From assembly GCF_943914565.1 (NCBI RefSeq), contig NZ_CALUCN010000001.1, positions 182,444-246,443 on the forward strand: 64,000 nt of DNA. The letters run 5' to 3'. Under the pieces are notes generated by a model. That model worked only from the letters and a program-made list of their open reading frames with translations, was not told where the DNA came from and made no database searches. This DNA comes from an uncultured Tessaracoccus sp. GTDB lineage: Bacteria > Actinomycetota > Actinomycetes > Propionibacteriales > Propionibacteriaceae. Of this stretch, positions 33,124-45,035 are shown piece after piece; position 1 is the first letter of the stretch; every line of letters begins with the position of its first letter. Made by a program: the position numbers and the translations under genes.

Positions 33124-34278
33124 GTGAAGCTCGCCCGACTCGCACTGACCGGCATCGTGGTCGGATCCCTCCTCGCCGTCGACGCGGCGTACGCCGAACC
33201 GGACGCGGTCCGCGCCGCCAAGTCGCGGCTCGACGCACTCAGTGAGCAGGTCTCCGCCGCCGAGCAGGACGGCATCGAGGCCCAGTCGCGCGCCGACGAC
33301 GCCAAGCGCCGGCTCGAGCGCGCCACCTCCGACCTTCGCGCCCAGGAGGCCCGCGTCGCCAAGCTCTCCGACGAGCTCGGCGAGATCGCCGTCCAGGGCA
33401 TGCAGCAGGGGCACTCCGACGTCATGGTGCAGCTCTTCAGCAGCGCCGACGAGGACCAGTTCCTGCGCTCGCTGTCGACGATCCAGGCCGAGACCAACCG
33501 CTCCAACGCCTCCCTGCAGCAGCTGCAGGTCGACCAGGCGCGTCTCGACCAGCTGCGCGGTGAGGCCGACGCGGCCAAGCGCGAGATCGACGAGAACCTG
33601 CGCACCAAGGAGCGCAAACTCAGCGAGTACAAGGAGAAGCAGGCCGAGGCCGAGCAGGTCTTCAACCGCCTGAACCGCGAGGAGCAGCAGCGGCTCGAGC
33701 GGCTGCGCAAGGAGCAGGAGCGCCGCGCCGAGGAGCAGGCGCAGCGCCGTGCCCAGGCCGATGCGATCACCTCCCGCGACACCGACCGCACCACCGCGAC
33801 CGCCAACCGCGCCAACGCCTCGGGCGACGCGGCCGCCACCGCCACGACGCCCGGCACCGGGGCCGGCAACGACGACGGGGCCGACACCTCGTCGGAGCAG
33901 ACGCCTGCGGCGGCACCGGCCTCCAGCGGCAGCGTGCAGACCGTGATCGACGCGGCGATGGCCCAGGTCGGCAAGCCGTACCGGTACGGCTCCTCGGGCC
34001 CGAGTGCGTTCGACTGCTCGGGGCTCACCGGCTACGCCTACCGCAAGATCGGTATCAGCCTGCCGCGCAGCTCGCGTGCGCAGTACTCCGGTGCGGGGCG
34101 CCGGGTCTCCACCGGCGACATCCAGCCCGGTGACCTGGTCTTCTACTACTCCGGCCCGAGCCACGTCGGCATCTACATCGGCGGCGGCAAGATCGTCCAC
34201 GCGGCCAACCCGCGCTCCGGGATCAACGTCACCGGCCTGCACACCATGCCGCTGAAGGGCGTGCGCCGGGTCCTCTGA
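33124..34278 (+). CDS. Secreted NlpC/P60 peptidoglycan endopeptidase
   Basis: Cuts peptidoglycan stem peptides during cell separation (RipA/RipB-like). The 384-residue product starts with a signal peptide (LARLALTGIVVGSLLAVDAAYA). A long coiled coil at about residues 27-220 follows, then a Thr/Ala-rich linker, and an NlpC/P60 domain from about residue 270. Catalytic Cys298 lies in FDCSGLTGYAY and His347 in SHVGIYIG. Coiled-coil regions of this kind usually keep the enzyme autoinhibited or target it to the septum through an FtsEX-type partner (family knowledge). Expressed from its own promoter and ended by a hairpin. Confidence 0.92.
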   Translation: MKLARLALTGIVVGSLLAVDAAYAEPDAVRAAKSRLDALSEQVSAAEQDGIEAQSRADDAKRRLERATSDLRAQEARVAKLSDELGEIAVQGMQQGHSDVMVQLFSSADEDQFLRSLSTIQAETNRSNASLQQLQVDQARLDQLRGEADAAKREIDENLRTKERKLSEYKEKQAEAEQVFNRLNREEQQRLERLRKEQERRAEEQAQRRAQADAITSRDTDRTTATANRANASGDAAATATTPGTGAGNDDGADTSSEQTPAAAPASSGSVQTVIDAAMAQVGKPYRYGSSGPSAFDCSGLTGYAYRKIGISLPRSSRAQYSGAGRRVSTGDIQPGDLVFYYSGPSHVGIYIGGGKIVHAANPRSGINVTGLHTMPLKGVRRVL

Positions 34279-34302
34279 CCGCTCCGCGGCCCGAAGCGGT
34301 GC

Positions 34303-34331
34303 CGGGGCGACACGCACCAGGTGTCGCCCCG
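34303..34331 (+). terminator. Terminator after the NlpC/P60 gene
   Basis: CGGGGCGACAC and GTGTCGCCCCG make an 11-bp stem with a 7-base loop. TACAAT at 34333, directly after it, is a likely -10 for the acyltransferase operon. Confidence 0.75.
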
Positions 34332-34360
34332 CTACAATCACCCGCGGACGAAGGAGCGAC

Positions 34361-35113
34361 GTGCTGACCTACCTGTTCTTCAAGCACACCATCTTCCGCC
34401 CGCTGGTGCGGTGGGGCTTCCGCACGAAGGTGATCGGGCTCGACAACGTGCCCCGGCACGGCGGCGCGGTGCTGGCGAGCAACCACCTCCACGCGATGGA
34501 CTCGGTGGTGATCCCGGCGATGGTGCCCAGGATCGTCACGTTCCCCGCCAAGGCCGAGCTGTTCCACGGCCACGACGTGCCGACGAAGATCGTCGCCTGG
34601 TTCCTCAAGGCGATCAAGATGGTGCCGATGGAGCGCGGCGGCGGCCGCGCGAGCGCGAAGTCGTTGCAGGCGATCTCCGACGTGCTCGCGGAGGGGAACC
34701 TCGTCGCGATCTACCCCGAGGGCACGCGCTCCCCGGACGGGCGGCTCTACAAGGGCCACACCGGCGTCGCCCGCATGGCGCTGCTGAACGACGTGCCCGT
34801 GCTGCCCGTCGGGGTGGTCGGCACCGGGACGCGCAAGGGTCGCTTCGGTATCCGCTGGCTTCGTCGGCCGCTCATCGTCATCGGGGAGCCGCTGCACTTC
34901 CCTGAACACGCCGACACCCACGACATCCGCGTGCACCGCGAGGTCACCGACCGCATCATGGCGGAGATCCAGCGGCTGACGGGGCAGCGTTACGTCGACG
35001 TCTACGGCGCCCGCGTGAAGCACGGCGACATGCGGGGCGCGGACGTCGACGCCCTCGAGCTGCCGACGCCGCTCGACCGCCCCGAGCGCGAGTCCGGCAC
35101 GGCGACGTCGTGA
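34361..35113 (+). CDS. 1-acylglycerol-3-phosphate O-acyltransferase (PlsC-like)
   Basis: Adds the second acyl chain in phosphatidic acid synthesis at the cytoplasmic membrane face. The 250-residue product contains the acyltransferase motifs NHLHAMD (NHX4D) near residue 41 and YPEGTRSPDG near residue 125, plus the conserved block VPVLPVGVVG. A GTG at 34361 follows GAAGGAG. Several PlsC-like paralogues exist in actinobacteria, so the exact substrate (lysophosphatidate or a related acceptor) is not settled. First gene of a unit with the histidine kinase, whose GTG overlaps its stop. Confidence 0.9.
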   Translation: MLTYLFFKHTIFRPLVRWGFRTKVIGLDNVPRHGGAVLASNHLHAMDSVVIPAMVPRIVTFPAKAELFHGHDVPTKIVAWFLKAIKMVPMERGGGRASAKSLQAISDVLAEGNLVAIYPEGTRSPDGRLYKGHTGVARMALLNDVPVLPVGVVGTGTRKGRFGIRWLRRPLIVIGEPLHFPEHADTHDIRVHREVTDRIMAEIQRLTGQRYVDVYGARVKHGDMRGADVDALELPTPLDRPERESGTATS

Positions 35114-36393
35114 GCGACCGGGGCGACGACTTCGAGCGGGAGCTCGAGTGCGAGATCCGACGCGAGCTGCAGCTCGCCGACGAGCTCGAGGCCGCGCAGC
35201 ACGCCGCCCCGACGCAGGAGCGGCGCCTGCCGCCCACCCTCGCTTGGCTGCAGGCCCCCGCGCTGTGGCTGCGTGAGCGCAACGACGTGCTGGGGCGCGT
35301 CTACCAGGTGGCGGTCGTCGCGCGGTTCCTGCTCGGCCTGCACGCCGTCGGGGTGAACCTCCTGCTCGTCCTGCCGCGCGCGGAGCGGCCGTGGCTCGTC
35401 GTGCTGGCCACGCTCGTCATCGCCGTGTGGTCGCCGGTGGTGTCGTTCGTGTTCATGCGGCCGTCCAGGCGCCAGCCCTGGACCTTCGTCGTCGACGCGT
35501 GCGTGACCCTCGCGCTGGTGCTCGCCACACCGCTGGCCGCGGGTCCCGGACAGGCGGAGCTGTCGCTGGCCGGCTACTGGATGTGCGGCGCGCCGCTGTA
35601 CGCGGCGATCTTCTGGTCGACGAGCGCCGCCGTCGTCGAAGCCGTCGGGGTGAGTCTCGCGCTGTGCGTGTTCCCCAGCCACATGAGCATGGAGCGCGCG
35701 GGCATGGCGTTCGTCATCATCCTGCTCGCGGCCTGCAGTGGCGTGCTCATCACGCAGTTCCGCGAGACGATCGTCGAGCAGGAGCAGGAGCGGATCAAGG
35801 TCGCGGCGCTCGCGGAGCGGGAGCGGCTCTCGCGCATCGTCCACGACGGCGCGCTGCAGGTGCTCGCGCTCGTCGAACGCGAGGGCCCGGCGCTCGGCCC
35901 GGTGGGGATGCGGCTCGCGGCGCTGGCGAGGGAGTCCGAGTCCCAGCTCAGGGTGCACCTCCAGGACCGCGACGTGGGTGCCGTCTCGCGCTCGGCCGAG
36001 ATCGACCTCGCGGCGGCCCTCGACAAGTACGCCTCCGCGCGCGTGACCGTCTCGACGATGGCCGGCGAGGTGCTCGTCGCGCGCTACGTGTGCGAGGAGC
36101 TCGAGAACACCGTGCAGGAGATCCTGAAGAACGTCGAACGGCACGCCGGCGAGGGGGCGCAGGCGTGGATCCTGCTCGACCAGGAGGTCGACGACGAGGT
36201 GATCCTGTTCGTGAGGGACAACGGTGTCGGCATGGACGCCGCCGCTGCGCGTCGAGCCGCAGAGGAAGGCAGATTCGGTATCCGTGACTCCATCATCGGT
36301 AGAATCTCGGCCATTGGCGGCTCCGCGATCCTGAAGTCCGCCCCGGACGCGGGCACCGAGTGGGAGCTGCGCGTCCCGACCGATGTGGAGTGA
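35110..36393 (+). CDS. Membrane histidine kinase, NarL-partner type
   Basis: Sensor kinase of 427 residues. An acidic cytoplasmic N-terminus of about 55 residues is followed by a membrane region with about six helices (residues 60-215), resembling MacS-type sensors. A HisKA_3 dimerisation helix carries the phosphoacceptor His245 in RLSRIVHDGALQVL. The HATPase domain shows EEILKNVERHAGEG-type N box (VQEILKNVERHAG) and a G box VRDNGVGMD. The signal is unknown. The GTG overlaps the acyltransferase stop, hinting at a link to membrane lipid state. The partner regulator follows directly. Confidence 0.9.
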   Translation: MSDRGDDFERELECEIRRELQLADELEAAQHAAPTQERRLPPTLAWLQAPALWLRERNDVLGRVYQVAVVARFLLGLHAVGVNLLLVLPRAERPWLVVLATLVIAVWSPVVSFVFMRPSRRQPWTFVVDACVTLALVLATPLAAGPGQAELSLAGYWMCGAPLYAAIFWSTSAAVVEAVGVSLALCVFPSHMSMERAGMAFVIILLAACSGVLITQFRETIVEQEQERIKVAALAERERLSRIVHDGALQVLALVEREGPALGPVGMRLAALARESESQLRVHLQDRDVGAVSRSAEIDLAAALDKYASARVTVSTMAGEVLVARYVCEELENTVQEILKNVERHAGEGAQAWILLDQEVDDEVILFVRDNGVGMDAAAARRAAEEGRFGIRDSIIGRISAIGGSAILKSAPDAGTEWELRVPTDVE

Positions 36394-36398
36394 TTGCA

Positions 36399-37067
36399 GT
36401 GACGGAGCCCGAACGCAACCGGGTCATGCTCGTGGACGACCACCCGATGTGGATCGATGCGTTGAGTGAGGACCTCACCGAGGTCGGGTTCGAGATCGTC
36501 GCGGTGGCGAAGAACGGCACCGAGTGCCTCCAGCGGGCCCGCGCGACGAAGCCCGACGTGCTCGTGATGGACCTGCAGATCCCCGAGCCCGACGGCGCCA
36601 CCTGCATCGACCTCCTTATCAAGGAGTTCCCGGACCTCCACGTACTGGTGATGTCCGCATCCGGCGAACGCGAGGACGTCTTGCGCGCGATGAAGGCCGG
36701 CGCCAAGGGCTACCTCGTGAAGTCCGCGTCCAAGGAGGAGCTCATCGAGGGCGTGCAACGCACCGCCGTCGGCGACGCGGTGTTCACCCCCGGCCTCGCC
36801 GGTCTGGTGCTGGGGGAGTTCCGTCGCATGGTGAGCACCGCCAGGGCCCACAACGACGAGGGGCCCACGCTCACGTCGCGGGAGATCGAGGTGCTGCGCC
36901 GGGTGGCGAAGGGGCTCGCCTACCGCGAGATCGCCGAGGAGCTGTTCGTCTCGCACCGCACCGTGCAGAACCACGTGCAGAACGTGCTGCGCAAGCTCCA
37001 GCTGCACAACCGCGTCGAGCTCACGCTCTACGCAATCGACCAGGGCATCCACGACCCGAGCGCCTGA
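36399..37067 (+). CDS. NarL/LuxR-family response regulator
   Basis: Partner of the upstream kinase. The 222 residues comprise a receiver domain with phosphoacceptor Asp58 (VLVMDLQIPEPDG), the conserved Lys in GYLVKSASKEEL, and a C-terminal LuxR-type helix-turn-helix (TSREIEVLRRVAKGLAYREI, then SHRTVQNHVQNVLRKL). The GTG at 36399 has GGAG eight bases upstream; a GTG at 36390 overlapping the kinase stop is the alternative. Target genes cannot be told from the window. It precedes aroG, which has its own leaderless-type promoter. Confidence 0.92.
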   Translation: MTEPERNRVMLVDDHPMWIDALSEDLTEVGFEIVAVAKNGTECLQRARATKPDVLVMDLQIPEPDGATCIDLLIKEFPDLHVLVMSASGEREDVLRAMKAGAKGYLVKSASKEELIEGVQRTAVGDAVFTPGLAGLVLGEFRRMVSTARAHNDEGPTLTSREIEVLRRVAKGLAYREIAEELFVSHRTVQNHVQNVLRKLQLHNRVELTLYAIDQGIHDPSA

Positions 37068-37125
37068 CCGCGCCCGCACCTGTCTGCGCAGCGGCCGCGG
37101 ACGGTCTCGGCCCGGCCCGGTGGGG

Positions 37126-37131
37126 TACGCT
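37126..37131 (+). promoter_or_regulatory. -10 element of a leaderless aroG transcript
   Basis: TACGCT ends seven bases before the aroG ATG at 37139 and no Shine-Dalgarno sequence is present, so transcription should begin at or next to the start codon. Confidence 0.5.
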
Positions 37132-37138
37132 CGTCGGC

Positions 37139-38524
37139 ATGTCCAACTTGATGACCCGGGAGGCCCTTCGCGCGTTGCCACAGGTCCAGCAGCCGACCTA
37201 TCCCGACGCAGCCGCCGTCGACCGGGTCGTCGACGAACTCGAGGCGATGCCGCCGCTGGTGTTCGCGGGCGAGTGCGACGACCTGCGCGAGCAGCTCGCG
37301 GCCGTCGCCGACGGGCGGGCGTTCCTGCTCCAGGGCGGCGACTGCGCCGAGACGTTCGAGGGCATCACCGCGGACACGATCAAGCGCAAGCTCATGGTGC
37401 AGTTGTCCATGTCGGTCGTGCTCACGCACGCCGCGCAGGTGCCCGTGGTGAAGGTCGGGCGCATCGCCGGCCAGTACGCCAAGCCGCGATCGAAGGACCT
37501 CGAGACTCGCGCGGAGCGGGCGCTGCCCAGCTACCGTGGCGACGCCGTGAACGGCTTCGACTTCACCGAGATCGCCCGCGCGCACGACCCCGAGCGGCTC
37601 GTGCGGATGTACCACTCGTCGGCGGCGACGCTGAATCTCGTGCGCGCGTTCACCAAGGGCGGCCTCGCCGACCTGCGGGCCGTGCACCTGTGGAACGCCG
37701 AGTTCGTGCGGGACTCCCGCGTCGAGGCCGAGTACGAGGAGCTCGCGGCCGAGATCGAGCGGGCGCTGGCCTTCATGGTCGCCTGCGGCGTCCGCGACGA
37801 GAGCCTCACCACCGTCGACTTCTACGCTTCGCACGAGGCGCTGCTGCTCGAGTACGAGCGCGCCCTCACCCGCATCGACTCCCGCACGGGGCTGCCATAC
37901 GACGTCTCCGGACACTTCCTGTGGATCGGGGAGCGCACCCGCCAGCTCGACGGCGCGCACGTCGAGCTGCTGCGGCAGGTGCGCAACCCGCTGGGCGTGA
38001 AGCTCGGCCCCACGACGACGCCCGAGCAGGCCGTCGCGCTCGCCGAGGCGCTCGACCCGGACCGGGTGCCCGGGCGCATCACGTTCATCACCCGGATGGG
38101 CGCCGGCAAGGTCCGCGCGGTGCTGCCCGGGTTGATTCGCGGCGTCGAGGCCACCGGCCGCAAGGTGGCCTGGGTGTGTGACCCGATGCACGGCAACACG
38201 TTCGAGACGGCCAACGGATTCAAGACCCGCGCGCTGGCCGACGTCATCGACGAGGTGCAGGGCTTCTTCGACGTGCACGCCGAGCTCGGCACGTGGCCGG
38301 GCGGGCTCCACGTCGAGCTCACCGGTGATGACGTGACCGAGTGTGTCGGTGGCGCCTACCAGCTCACCGAGGAGGACCTCTCGACGAGGTACCAGACGGT
38401 CTGCGACCCGCGGTTGAACCGCAACCAGTCGCTCGAGCTGGCGTTCACCGTCGCCAAGCGCCTGACGGAGCTGAACGGCACGCGCCCGAACCCCGTCCAG
38501 GAGTTCTCCGTCAAGGAGTTCTGA
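37139..38524 (+). CDS. aroG: Class II DAHP synthase
   Basis: First enzyme of the shikimate pathway, condensing PEP and erythrose 4-phosphate. The 461 residues match the plant/mycobacterial class II type: FLLQGGDCAETFEG with the metal-ligand Cys near residue 67, GRIAGQYAKPRS near residue 112, GERTRQLDGAHVE near 262 and WVCDPMHGNTFE near 345. The ATG at 37139 is preferred because of the leaderless promoter and the family N-terminus. In actinobacteria the enzyme may be activated by chorismate mutase, not encoded here. Its stop lies 3 bases from that of the convergent membrane-protein gene. Confidence 0.96.
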   Translation: MSNLMTREALRALPQVQQPTYPDAAAVDRVVDELEAMPPLVFAGECDDLREQLAAVADGRAFLLQGGDCAETFEGITADTIKRKLMVQLSMSVVLTHAAQVPVVKVGRIAGQYAKPRSKDLETRAERALPSYRGDAVNGFDFTEIARAHDPERLVRMYHSSAATLNLVRAFTKGGLADLRAVHLWNAEFVRDSRVEAEYEELAAEIERALAFMVACGVRDESLTTVDFYASHEALLLEYERALTRIDSRTGLPYDVSGHFLWIGERTRQLDGAHVELLRQVRNPLGVKLGPTTTPEQAVALAEALDPDRVPGRITFITRMGAGKVRAVLPGLIRGVEATGRKVAWVCDPMHGNTFETANGFKTRALADVIDEVQGFFDVHAELGTWPGGLHVELTGDDVTECVGGAYQLTEEDLSTRYQTVCDPRLNRNQSLELAFTVAKRLTELNGTRPNPVQEFSVKEF

Positions 38525-38527
38525 GTC

Positions 38528-39751
38528 TCACCACTCGTGCTCGGGCACGGGGCGTGGCCACGCGCCCAGGTTTTGGTACACGAAGTCGGGCACGCGGGCG
38601 AAGAAGTCGTACAGCAGCGCGTTGCCCTGCTCGATGTCCTGCAGGCTCCAGTGCCGTCGTGGCTGGAGCACGACGGCGCCGTTGTCGAAGATCTGGAACT
38701 GCGGCCGGCCCACCTGTAGCAGCCACTCCATCATCCGGGGATGCAGCACGTCGTGGGCGAATCGCGGGCTCAGCGCCGTGACCTTGTAGGCCTCGTTGAA
38801 CTGCGACGACTCGAACTGCAGGCCCGCTCGATCGTTGCGGAATCCGAACATGCTCGAGCCGAGGTTCAGGGCGCGGAACGGGAACAGCAGTCGGTACTCG
38901 CACAGCTCCTCGGTGTGCTCCTCCGTGGTGATGTCCCCGTCGGAGTCCCTGCTCTCGGTTTCCCACTTGTGCGTGAGCCGGATGAACGCGATGCCGTGCG
39001 CCTCGCCGAGGACGATGTCCCTCGCCTCGTGGTTCTGGCCGCCGCGGGTGTACCGGACCTGGTTGAGGAAACTGTCGTCGCGGGGGACGTAGCGCCAGTG
39101 CGGGCGGTGGGTGAAGGACAGGTGAGGCGGGGCGGGCGGCGCGTCGTACGGCTCGGCGGCCACCGCGACGGCCGCGGCGATCTCGCCACCGACGTGCACC
39201 GCGGTGCGCAGGTCGTCGACCTGCTCGGCGATGTCGTGGATCACGAGGTTGGCGTGGTCGACGCTCACCTCGAAGCCTGCGAGGGGGCCGAGCATGCCCA
39301 CGATCACACCACCGACATGGTGGGCGTAGTCCTCGGTGGCGGCGAGCACCTCGTGCGTGCCGAGCCGGGCGACGGGGCCGTGGGGCAGCCCGGGGATGCG
39401 CGACGGCCGGTCGGCCGGGCGGACGTAGAGGAAGGGCAGCGACTTCGGCAGCCGGATCATGAGCACGTAGTGCTTGGACCCCCAGCCGTCGATGTCGTAC
39501 TCGAGGGCCTTGAACTCGAGGCCGTTGGGCGTGGTGCCGTAGACCATGTCGTCGACCTCGCGGCCGAAGCCGGTGCCGAACGGCGCGTGGTTGAGACCCA
39601 CGATGTTGTCGATGGTCGGTGAGGTGTCGAACTCCCACCCCTCGTCCCGCAGCGACTGCACGTACCGGTGACGCCGGATCGCGAAGACGACGATGACCAC
39701 GATGATGACCGCGATGACGGCGAATCCGATCACGAGCACAGGGTTGTCCAT
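38528..39751 (-). CDS. Hypothetical membrane-anchored protein, 407 residues
   Basis: Not recognised as a characterised family. One N-terminal membrane helix (VLVIGFAVIAVIIVVIVVFA) is followed by a soluble domain of about 370 residues. The first part (residues 40-110) resembles a beta-rich DUF3137-like module (GREVDDMVYGTTPNGLEFKA), and the remainder has two similar beta-rich halves without obvious catalytic residues. The ATG at 39751 is preceded by GGGAGG, and TACGCT at 39782-39787 may be the -10. It lies between aroG and the pknL-like kinase; both neighbours converge or run parallel, so no functional link is shown. Confidence 0.7.
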   Translation of the reverse strand: MDNPVLVIGFAVIAVIIVVIVVFAIRRHRYVQSLRDEGWEFDTSPTIDNIVGLNHAPFGTGFGREVDDMVYGTTPNGLEFKALEYDIDGWGSKHYVLMIRLPKSLPFLYVRPADRPSRIPGLPHGPVARLGTHEVLAATEDYAHHVGGVIVGMLGPLAGFEVSVDHANLVIHDIAEQVDDLRTAVHVGGEIAAAVAVAAEPYDAPPAPPHLSFTHRPHWRYVPRDDSFLNQVRYTRGGQNHEARDIVLGEAHGIAFIRLTHKWETESRDSDGDITTEEHTEELCEYRLLFPFRALNLGSSMFGFRNDRAGLQFESSQFNEAYKVTALSPRFAHDVLHPRMMEWLLQVGRPQFQIFDNGAVVLQPRRHWSLQDIEQGNALLYDFFARVPDFVYQNLGAWPRPVPEHEW

Positions 39752-39821
39752 GGAACCTGCCTCCCTCTCTCCAGAGGACAGCGTAGTGGGGGAAGGGGGT
39801 CGTCGGGCGTGGCGCGGGCGC

Positions 39822-41900
39822 TCAGCTGACCAGCAGCACGACCTCGGTGCCCTCCGGCACCTCGGTCCCGGCCCCCGGCTCGGTGCCGGCGGCGATGTCG
39901 AGGGGGAGGGGGAAGTCGTTCGAGCGCTCGACGCGGACGTTCAGGCCCGCGTCGCGGAGGGCCTTCTCGGCGTCCTGCGTGGACTTGTAGCGCACGTCGG
40001 GCACCGCCACCATCACCGGCCCGAGCGAGCTGACGAGCTCCACCTGGTCGCCGCGGTGACCGGTGCCGGAGGCCGGGTCCTGGCTGATGACCCGGCCCTT
40101 CTCGACCTCCTTGTGGTGCTCCTCGGTGACCTTCACGCGGAAGCCGGCGGCCTCGAGCTCGCGCTTGGCGACCTCGGTCTCGCGCCCGTTGTAGTCCGTG
40201 ATCCGGATGGGCTCCGGCCCCTTCGAGACGGTGAGGTTGATCGCGGTGTTGCGTTTCAGCTGCGCGTCGGGTTTCTGCGAGGCGCGCAGCACCTGACCCT
40301 TGGGGGCGTCCTCGTTCCAGACCTCCTCGACCTCGCCGACGCGCAGGTTCGTGCGCTGCAGCGCGGCCCTGGCCTCGTCGAGGGTGTGGCCGACGACCTC
40401 GGGCATCGCAAACCGCTCGGGGCCGAGCGAGACCACGACGAGCACCACCGAGTCGCGCAGCACCCGGTCGCCGGCGCGAGGATCCGTGCGGATCACCTGG
40501 CCCGACGGCACGTCCTCGGAGTGCTCGGAGGAGGTGTCGAGGCGCAGCTCGGCGGCCTCGGCGGCGGCGTTGATCGCGGCCTCGTTCTGGTGGACCATCG
40601 CGGGCACCGTCGTGTACCGGCCGGACATGAACCACCACGAGCCGAGCCCGGCGCCGGCGGTGAGCAGCAGCACGAGCACGAGCGCCACGAAGCCGCGGCG
40701 GCGACGGTGGACCGGGTCCTTCGAGACGTGGAACACCGGCGTGCGTTGGCTCCTGGGCTCACTGGCCCGCTCCCGCCCGGCGGGGAGCACCGCGGGGTCA
40801 GGGCGGCGTGCCGGCTGCCCGGCCGGTGGCTGCTGTGGACGCCAGCCCGCGCCGCCCCGGCCGGGGGGCCCGGGGGGCTGCACCCTCGTCGGGGGATCGG
40901 CGGGGGTGACGACGGCGTGGGCGAGCGGGCGGGGCCGCTCGGGGCGGCGGGTGATCGGCTGCGTGAGGTCCTCGCCCGACGGCTCGGGCTCGAGTTCGGC
41001 GGCGAGCGACGGGTTGTCGGCGTAGCCGCTCGACTCCAGTTGCTGGCGGCACCGGCGAACCGCCTGCAGCAGCTCGCGGCCGTCCTGGAGTCGCTTCCCG
41101 GGGTCCCGCGCGGTGGCCGCCCGGACGAGTGCGTCGAGGTGGTCGGGGATGGGCCACGGGGTGCGCTTGCCGAGCTCGCGCAGCCGCGCGCTGGGGGCGG
41201 GCACGTCGACGTTCACGTGGCGGTAGGCGATCTGGAAGTTGTTCTCGCCCGTGTGCGGCTTCGTGCCGGTGAGGAGCTCGAAGAGCATGACGCCGGCGGA
41301 GTACACGTCGCTGCACGCGTCAGGCCGCGAGTGTGTGACGAGCTCAGGCGGGAGGTAGCTCGCCGTGCCGACGAGGACCCCCGTCGAGGTCATCTGCGGG
41401 GACCCCTCGCGGCGTGCGAGCCCGAAGTCGACGACCTTCAGCTGGCCGCGGTGCGAGATGAGGACGTTCTCGGGCTTGATGTCTCGGTGCACGACGCCGG
41501 CCTCGTGCGCGGCGGCGAGCGCGGAGGCGACGTCCTCGACGTAGGCGAGCGCGCGCTCGGGACGCAGCGGCGCCTCGCGGCTGATGACACGGCGCAGCGT
41601 CTCGCCGTCGACGAACTCCATGACGATGTAGGGCTGACCCTGCGCGGAGCCCTGGTCGAAGATGCTCACCACGTTGGAGTGCGACAACACCGCTGCTGAG
41701 CGGGCCTCGCGGTCGAACTTGGCGGCGAACTCGTCGTCCTCGCCCAGGTCGGAGCGCATGACCTTGAGCGCCACGACGCGCGACAGGCGCAGGTCGCGGG
41801 CGCGGTACACCGTGGCCATGCCGCCACGTGCCACCTTCGCGAGGATCTCGTAGCGCGAATCCAACACGTGACCGACCAACGGGTCGAACGTGCTGTTCAT
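39822..41900 (-). CDS. pknL: PASTA-domain Ser/Thr protein kinase (PknL-like)
   Basis: Transmembrane Hanks-type kinase of 692 residues. The kinase domain spans about residues 15-275: GGMATVYRARD glycine loop, VALKVM lysine, VHRDIKPENVLI catalytic loop and VVDFGLA. A Pro-rich linker leads to one membrane helix (FVALVLVLLLTAGAGLGSWW), then four extracellular PASTA repeats (VPAMVHQNEAAINAA, MPEVVGHTLDEARAA, and two more). PASTA repeats bind cell-wall fragments. The ATG at 41900 fits the domain start. Proximity to class II DAHP synthase is shared with mycobacterial pknL, which supports the name; paralogy with PknB cannot be excluded. Confidence 0.9.
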   Translation of the reverse strand: MNSTFDPLVGHVLDSRYEILAKVARGGMATVYRARDLRLSRVVALKVMRSDLGEDDEFAAKFDREARSAAVLSHSNVVSIFDQGSAQGQPYIVMEFVDGETLRRVISREAPLRPERALAYVEDVASALAAAHEAGVVHRDIKPENVLISHRGQLKVVDFGLARREGSPQMTSTGVLVGTASYLPPELVTHSRPDACSDVYSAGVMLFELLTGTKPHTGENNFQIAYRHVNVDVPAPSARLRELGKRTPWPIPDHLDALVRAATARDPGKRLQDGRELLQAVRRCRQQLESSGYADNPSLAAELEPEPSGEDLTQPITRRPERPRPLAHAVVTPADPPTRVQPPGPPGRGGAGWRPQQPPAGQPARRPDPAVLPAGRERASEPRSQRTPVFHVSKDPVHRRRRGFVALVLVLLLTAGAGLGSWWFMSGRYTTVPAMVHQNEAAINAAAEAAELRLDTSSEHSEDVPSGQVIRTDPRAGDRVLRDSVVLVVVSLGPERFAMPEVVGHTLDEARAALQRTNLRVGEVEEVWNEDAPKGQVLRASQKPDAQLKRNTAINLTVSKGPEPIRITDYNGRETEVAKRELEAAGFRVKVTEEHHKEVEKGRVISQDPASGTGHRGDQVELVSSLGPVMVAVPDVRYKSTQDAEKALRDAGLNVRVERSNDFPLPLDIAAGTEPGAGTEVPEGTEVVLLVS

Positions 41901-41979
41901 CCACACTCCGTCACGGTCGGGGAAGGAGGCCGTGTGGGCCCGTGTCGCCCCCGATTCTAGGCCTGCGACACAAGGAAAC

Positions 41980-42021
41980 CGACCTCCGCCCGCGGCGAGT
42001 CGTGGCTGCGGGCGGAGGTCG
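41980..42021. terminator. Hairpin terminator upstream of pknL
   Basis: A 14-bp perfect stem (CGACCTCCGCCCGC and complement) with a 14-base loop lies 18 bases after the stop of the small membrane-protein gene, ending the hppA-side transcript before the pknL promoter (TAGAAT at 41955-41960). Confidence 0.75.
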
Positions 42022-42039
42022 TCGTCGGGGCGGGGTCCG

Positions 42040-42405
42040 TCAGGGTGTGGCCCGCTGGGTGCGGGTCTCCGAGCGGCGCAGGATGCCGAAGCCGAGCAGG
42101 GCCAGGGCCGCTGCTGCGCCCACACGTGCGAGGACGCCGAGGAGGGCCGGTTCCGGCGCGTAGGGGCCCTGCAGGGCCGTCCACAGCCACAGCGCGAAGG
42201 CGGTGAGGACCGGCAGGAGTGCGGCCAGTGCTGTTGCGGCCCAGGGCTGTCGTCGCGTGGGGCTGGCGCTGCCCAGCCACCAGCCGAGCGCGATCACCGC
42301 CAGCGCCCACGGTGCGGGCACCACCAGCAGTTCCAGGGATCCTCCCGCGGTCAGTGCGAGCACGAGGGTCGCCGCCACCACCATCATCCGAGTCACCATG
42401 CGCAT
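42040..42405 (-). CDS. Small membrane protein, 121 residues
   Basis: A protein of about four hydrophobic helices (for example LVLALTAGGSLELLVVPAPW, and AALLPVLTAFALWLWTALQG) with a basic tail ending RRSETRTQRATP. The family is not recognised. The ATG at 42405 lies 12 bases after the hppA stop, so the two genes probably share a transcript that ends at the hairpin at 41980-42021. A role linked to the pyrophosphatase is possible but is only inferred from position. Confidence 0.65.
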   Translation of the reverse strand: MRMVTRMMVVAATLVLALTAGGSLELLVVPAPWALAVIALGWWLGSASPTRRQPWAATALAALLPVLTAFALWLWTALQGPYAPEPALLGVLARVGAAAALALLGFGILRRSETRTQRATP

Positions 42406-42417
42406 GCCTCCTTCGTG

Positions 42418-44907
<2,490 letters not shown>

Positions 44908-45035
44908 TTCACTTCCTTGTACTGTGGCTCGGCGCAACCGGTGCGCCAACACCTCCAGATACTACTCGCGGTAGTTTTCGCGGGGGTGGGGCCCCCTGCC
45001 AAGCGTGCAGTGCTCCTGAGCGATTCCAGGGCTGG